A stretch of DNA of 57,382 bases, taken from positions 1 to 57,382 of the forward strand of contig JACCYQ010000039.1 in NCBI GenBank assembly GCA_013696395.1, read 5' to 3'. The notes under the pieces were generated by a model, which was not told where the DNA came from, ran no database searches, and was given only the letters and a program-made list of their open reading frames with translations. Below, piece after piece: positions 53,652 to 57,382 of this stretch. Position 1 is the stretch's first letter; the number at the start of each line of letters is the position of its first letter. Made by a program: the position numbers and the translations under genes. Source of the DNA: Chitinophagaceae bacterium (GTDB lineage: Bacteria > Bacteroidota > Bacteroidia > Chitinophagales > Chitinophagaceae).

Positions 53652-55445
53652 ATGACGTTAGCGGAGTTTCAATTAATTGCTAAAAGCCTGCCCCATTACC
53701 CGGGTATTTATAAATATTTTGACGTTGCAAATGAATTGATTTATGTAGGAAAAGCAAAAAATCTTCGAAAAAGAATTTCTTCATATTTCAATAAAACCTT
53801 AGCCAGTTACAAAACACATGAACTTGTAAATCGTATCCGGAAAATTGAATTTACCATTGTAGATTCAGAACAGGATGCTTTTTTACTGGAAAATTCTCTG
53901 ATCAAACAATTTCAACCCAGGTTCAATATCAATTTAAAAGATGATAAAAGCTATCCTTTTATTGTAATCAGAAACGAACCTTTTCCACGTATATATCTTA
54001 CAAGGAGATTGCTGGAAGATGGGTCTGAATACCTGGGACCCTTTACATCCATAAAAAAATTGCGTGATCTGCTTGAATTCATCAAATACAATATTCCCCT
54101 AAGAACTTGCACTTTAAATCTCTCCCAAAAAAATATTGAAAAAGGAAAATTTAAAGTTTGTCTCGAATACCATTTAGGTAATTGTAAAGGTCCTTGTGAA
54201 AATCTGCAATCAATTGAAGAATACCAGGCTGGTTTACAGCAGGTAAAAAATTTATTGAAAGGAAATCTTTCACCCGTTATCCAACAGTTCAAACATCAAA
54301 TGAAAGAGTATGTACAACTTTTGGAGTTTGAAAAGGCGGCCCGGATAAAGAAAAAAATTGAGTACCTGGAAAATTATAAGGCCCGCTCAGTTGTGGTGAG
54401 CAACAGGCTTGATGATATCGATGTGTTTTCAATCATTAAACAAAATGATATCGCTTATGTAAATTTCCTGATGGTTACCAATGGTACAATTTCTCAAACA
54501 AAAACAATTAAGGTTGAAACGCACCTGGATGAAACTGCAGAAGAAATCCTTTCATTCACCATAGCACAACTTCGTTCAACATTTAAGAGTGAATCAAAAG
54601 AAATTATTGTTCCATTTACCATTGATTATCCGGCAGCAGACACATTACTTACCATTCCTAAAGCAGGAGAAAAAAAGAAATTGCTTGATCTGAGTGAAAA
54701 AAATGTAAACTATTTTATAGAAGAACAAAAACAAAAAGAAGATAAAAGTAGTAAGCATCTCCAAACTCTGGAGCAATTAAGAACGGATTTACAACTATCA
54801 GAAATACCTGTTCGAATTGAATGCTTCGATAATTCAAATTTTCAGGGAAGTTATCCAGTTTCAGCAATGGTTAGTTTTTTAAACGGTGAACCCGATAAAT
54901 CTAATTACCGTCATTTTAACGTAAAAACGGTTGAAGGAATCAACGATTTTGCATCCATGAAAGAAGCTGTTTACAGGCGTTATAAACGTTTGCAGGAAGA
55001 AGAAACTCCTTTCCCTAATTTGGTAATCATCGATGGTGGAAAAGGGCAGTTAAATGCAGCTATAGAAGCTCTAAAGGAACTAGAAGTATTAGGGAAAACG
55101 ACGGTTATTGGTTTAGCAAAAAATGAAGAAGAAATATTTTTTTCTGGTGATAAAGAATCGCTGAAACTGCCTTATCAATCAGCTGGATTACAAATGATCC
55201 GGAGGATACGGGATGAAGTCCATCGTTTTGGAATTAATTTTCATCGGAACAAAAGAAGTAAAGGCACTTTTAAAAATGAGATTGAAGATATCAAAGGCAT
55301 TGGGAAAGCCACGGCTGAAAGTTTATTAAAACATTTCAGGTCAATAAAAAATATAAAGGATAAATCGATAGAAGAACTGGCTGAGGTGGTAGGACTATCA
55401 AAAGCCAGGGTAATAAAAGATCATTTTCAAGAGAAAAATGATTAA
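53652..55445 (+). CDS. uvrC: Excinuclease ABC subunit C
   Basis: Nucleotide excision repair endonuclease of 597 residues. It cuts both sides of a lesion after UvrAB loading. The N-terminal GIY-YIG nuclease is visible (PGIYKYFD, LIYVGKAKNLRKRISSYF). A Cys-containing segment follows (CLEYHLGNCKGPCE), then a UVR domain near 205-235, the RNase H-like 3' nuclease core (RIECFDNSNFQG, IIDGGKGQLNAA) and helix-hairpin-helix repeats at the end (IKGIGKATAESLLKHF). Length is normal. A terminator follows. Confidence 0.97.
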   Translation: MTLAEFQLIAKSLPHYPGIYKYFDVANELIYVGKAKNLRKRISSYFNKTLASYKTHELVNRIRKIEFTIVDSEQDAFLLENSLIKQFQPRFNINLKDDKSYPFIVIRNEPFPRIYLTRRLLEDGSEYLGPFTSIKKLRDLLEFIKYNIPLRTCTLNLSQKNIEKGKFKVCLEYHLGNCKGPCENLQSIEEYQAGLQQVKNLLKGNLSPVIQQFKHQMKEYVQLLEFEKAARIKKKIEYLENYKARSVVVSNRLDDIDVFSIIKQNDIAYVNFLMVTNGTISQTKTIKVETHLDETAEEILSFTIAQLRSTFKSESKEIIVPFTIDYPAADTLLTIPKAGEKKKLLDLSEKNVNYFIEEQKQKEDKSSKHLQTLEQLRTDLQLSEIPVRIECFDNSNFQGSYPVSAMVSFLNGEPDKSNYRHFNVKTVEGINDFASMKEAVYRRYKRLQEEETPFPNLVIIDGGKGQLNAAIEALKELEVLGKTTVIGLAKNEEEIFFSGDKESLKLPYQSAGLQMIRRIRDEVHRFGINFHRNKRSKGTFKNEIEDIKGIGKATAESLLKHFRSIKNIKDKSIEELAEVVGLSKARVIKDHFQEKND

Positions 55446-55460
55446 TCATGAATGGTTATA

Positions 55461-55500
55461 AAAAAAATGGGGCCCGGATAGAAATCCAGCCCCGTTTTTA
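55461..55500 (+). terminator. Intrinsic terminator after uvrC
   Basis: GGGGC (55469-55473) pairs with GCCCC (55489-55493), with GGAT/ATCC inside, followed by GTTTTT. Confidence 0.8.
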
Positions 55501-55597
55501 AAATCCAATATCCTATGAAAAACCGAGATAAAAATACAACAATATTTCACATTTCCTATATAACTAACAAGTATTTTTATAATATTTTTTCAGATGC

Positions 55598-55626
55598 AAA
55601 AAAAAACCTCCGTAACCGGAGGTTTT
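55598..55626 (-). terminator. Intrinsic terminator after gldN
   Basis: AAAACCTCCG (55603-55612) pairs with CGGAGGTTTT (55617-55626) around a TAAC loop. On the minus strand it is followed by a run of T. It ends the gldM-gldN unit. Confidence 0.85.
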
Positions 55627-55646
55627 AAGTTTAATTATTTTGAGGA

Positions 55647-56660
55647 TCAATATGACCAAAGATCTTGTTCGTAATTGAAAATACGTTCTTTAATGTTTTC
55701 CCCTTCTAACAAAGACAAAATCGGATCTTTTACAATCTGACGAATATTGCTGTTTGAAGGATTGTCTAAAGTAGATTTAGTGATATAACTGCTAAACATC
55801 CGGCTTTCGAACAATTCTTCCCAGGTCATACGACCCATACCCATGTTTTTAGGATTGTAAACTTCATATTTAGCCAATATGGGACGCAAGTCAGGATAAT
55901 AAACCCAAAACATTGGAGTACTACCTCTTTCCTGGCCATTAGGGAAATATAAAGTTTTCAAAGGAGCAATGCCCAGTATGCGCACAAAAAGTCGGCTTGC
56001 TTCGCGGTCAAATACCCATTCTTCTTTTATACGTAGTTTCAAAACCGTCTCAGGATCAAAGCTTTGCTGGGTTACAACATATTCCACAATTTTGTTTGGA
56101 TCATCAATGTCCCTAACAGCCACCGTATCCCTGGGACCTCCTGCGGTAATAGCAGTATTTTCTTCTCCACTAAGGGGAGTAGTAAAACGATCATCGGAAA
56201 ATGCAACAACTGCACCACTTTGTACCGCCTTTAATAACATACTTATAAAACGTTGATCACCATTATCATCTTCTGCCTTATAACGGAAAGTCTGATTCAA
56301 TTTTTCACGCAAATCCAGTTCACGCCAAACTTTCTGAGCATAAAGGGCATCATCCCATCTTAAATGTTCATAAGCCAATGGCGTACGGTCTGTAATAAAG
56401 TCTTTATCAAATGCATGATCAGGACGCAATGATTTTTTTATAACAGAATCATTATAACCACCCCCCGAACTGTCTACCCTTATTGGTATATTACCATAAG
56501 CGTTATAAGTAGGTGAAGTGGTATTATTATTTTCCTGTTGTTGTTGTTGTCCCGTAGGCGTTTCTGTTCTCCTTCGAGCCCTGCGTTGAGCAGTAGCATC
56601 TTCGACAATAAAGCCGAAAAGAACCATCAACAAACCAACTTTAATAATACGGCCTTTCAT
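55647..56660 (-). CDS. gldN: Type IX secretion/gliding motility protein GldN (PorN)
   Basis: Periplasmic T9SS core protein of 337 residues. In other species the GldK/GldN (PorK/PorN) ring sits at the outer membrane. The signal peptide is MKGRIIKVGLLMVLFGFIVEDATAQ. A low-complexity basic and Gln-rich stretch follows (RRARRRTE then QQQQQENNN), then the GldN domain from about residue 70. The domain includes HLRWDDALYAQKVWRELDLR, RIKEEWVFDREASRLFVRI, GIAPLKTLY and MGRMTWEELFESRMF. It starts eight bases after gldM on the same strand, the conserved gldM-gldN order. Confidence 0.96.
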   Translation of the reverse strand: MKGRIIKVGLLMVLFGFIVEDATAQRRARRRTETPTGQQQQQENNNTTSPTYNAYGNIPIRVDSSGGGYNDSVIKKSLRPDHAFDKDFITDRTPLAYEHLRWDDALYAQKVWRELDLREKLNQTFRYKAEDDNGDQRFISMLLKAVQSGAVVAFSDDRFTTPLSGEENTAITAGGPRDTVAVRDIDDPNKIVEYVVTQQSFDPETVLKLRIKEEWVFDREASRLFVRILGIAPLKTLYFPNGQERGSTPMFWVYYPDLRPILAKYEVYNPKNMGMGRMTWEELFESRMFSSYITKSTLDNPSNSNIRQIVKDPILSLLEGENIKERIFNYEQDLWSY

Positions 56661-56668
56661 ATTTTCAA

Positions 56669-57382
56669 TTATTTAATGTTATAAAGTAAAGAAGGCAATT
56701 TTCTGGTCCTGCCATCGGGGCCCGTTGCCCTGATATTTTCGATGGTGATCAATGACCCTGGTCTTAAGTTATTGATTAGTGCTCTTGCTTGCGGACTCCA
56801 GGTATTACCTGTACATACTGCTTCAAGAATATCGCCATCAGGTGTATCTCCTACCACACTGAAACTTGTAACCCGATACTGCAGTTCGAAAGGAAAATCT
56901 TTAACATAAGCTCCCACACCAGCCTGGGCTTTGAAAGCACCCGCGGCAACATTTTCACCACTCATATTTCCACCTACCGTAGCAACCGGATCAGGAATGG
57001 TACGAACCCTGAAACTTTGGGCACCTGCCAGTTTTCCATCAACCGAAACTGATATTCGACATTCATCTGTTATTGAGTTAACCCTGGCTACATAATTACC
57101 TCTTGATCCTGAGATGCTGCCACCACCACCGGAAATAGAAACCTGTAGCTGTTCTGCACCACCACTGGCTGCAATGTTTACGGGGTTATCAACACCTATA
57201 TAAAGAACATTCATTTTTGGTAAGGCTATCGAAGCATTTGCCTGTCCAACAGTATACTCAACGGTTTTTTTAATGGTTTGTTGCTTTCCTTCCTGGTCAG
57301 TATAGGTAATACTCACTGGAATAGAGCTAGTACCAATATTATTAACAGTCGTTTTGAAATGTGCTGCACCATCTTCACCAAG
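56669..57382 (-). CDS. gldM: Type IX secretion/gliding motility protein GldM, C-terminal part (runs off window)
   Basis: The last 237 residues of GldM (PorM). GldM with GldL forms the proton-driven inner-membrane motor, and its periplasmic arm reaches the GldK/GldN ring. The frame is open to the window edge, so the start is missing. Visible are ALPKMNVLYIGVDNPVNI at the start of a beta-rich domain, glycine-rich turns (SGGGGSISGSRG), DPVATVGGNMSGENV and the final FELQYRVTSFSVVG domain ending in LPSLLYNIK. It precedes gldN by eight bases on the same strand. Confidence 0.95.
   Translation of the reverse strand, partial: LGEDGAAHFKTTVNNIGTSSIPVSITYTDQEGKQQTIKKTVEYTVGQANASIALPKMNVLYIGVDNPVNIAASGGAEQLQVSISGGGGSISGSRGNYVARVNSITDECRISVSVDGKLAGAQSFRVRTIPDPVATVGGNMSGENVAAGAFKAQAGVGAYVKDFPFELQYRVTSFSVVGDTPDGDILEAVCTGNTWSPQARALINNLRPGSLITIENIRATGPDGRTRKLPSLLYNIK

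Overview
This AT-rich window comes from a Bacteroidota genome, probably the Chitinophagia/Chitinophagaceae branch. The evidence is the type IX secretion and gliding genes (porX, gldB, gldM, gldN), Bacteroidota-only families (DUF4920, DUF4783, a bacterial geranylgeranylglyceryl phosphate synthase, a GldB lipoprotein), a sigma factor followed by a membrane-anchored barrel-like partner, and repeated TAnnTTTG sequences (the Bacteroidota -7 promoter element) just upstream of gene starts. The lineage below phylum is inference. I saw no rRNA, tRNA, CRISPR array, insertion sequence or prophage. It reads as ordinary chromosome, densely packed with housekeeping genes.

Layout. 1-2.6 kb: a Clp protease cluster with two clpP paralogues (the first cut by the window edge), clpX and a 49-residue small protein. 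2.7-6.1 kb: the large B12-dependent ribonucleotide reductase nrdJ on the minus strand, with DnaA-box-like sequences upstream. 6.3-8.5 kb: an M20-type amidohydrolase and the GGGP synthase. 8.5-12.9 kb: two tandem M28 peptidases and a LytS/LytTR-type two-component pair, all minus. 13.1-15.1 kb: dxs. 15.2-17.8 kb: an OsmC-type peroxidase, scpA, mscL and a PPK2 kinase, minus. 17.8-23.3 kb: an EamA transporter, frr, a WecA-type glycan initiator, a lone transketolase N-terminal half, a LolE-like permease and rbfA. 23.4-29.3 kb: an MsbA-like exporter, an acyl-CoA dehydrogenase, a PhnP-like hydrolase, a small conserved protein and porX. 29.6-36.5 kb: hemL, a DUF4920 protein, ferritin with a convergent Cys4 AraC regulator, lpxA overlapping an ABC ATPase, alanine dehydrogenase and tsaE. 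36.6-44.4 kb: a copper-type P-ATPase, recQ, a HerA-like DUF853 ATPase, gldB and a front-end fatty acid desaturase. 44.6-50.7 kb: apaG, isocitrate dehydrogenase, a 57-residue membrane protein, a SUI1-like factor, nadC, a DUF4783 protein, gpmI and a haem-binding protein. 51.0-57.4 kb: an ECF sigma factor and its membrane partner, a lipoprotein, uvrC, gldN and the 3' part of gldM.

Functional themes are cell-envelope construction (lpxA, WecA-type transferase, exporter, dxs, GGGPS), type IX secretion and its control (porX, gldB, gldM, gldN), protein quality control (ClpXP) and DNA maintenance (nrdJ, recQ, uvrC, scpA, HerA-like ATPase). Most transcription units are short and change strand often. 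Several convergent pairs end within 1-7 bases of each other without a visible terminator.

The most unusual features are a recQ with no ATG, GTG or TTG before its first helicase motif; a set of TAnnTTTG elements so close to start codons that some transcripts would be leaderless; a GC-rich terminator-like hairpin between a promoter element and the lpxA start; a Cys4 AraC regulator facing ferritin; and a sigma-linked protein that may combine a cytoplasmic segment, an inner-membrane helix and a barrel-like domain. I found no clear new multi-gene defence or biosynthetic system.
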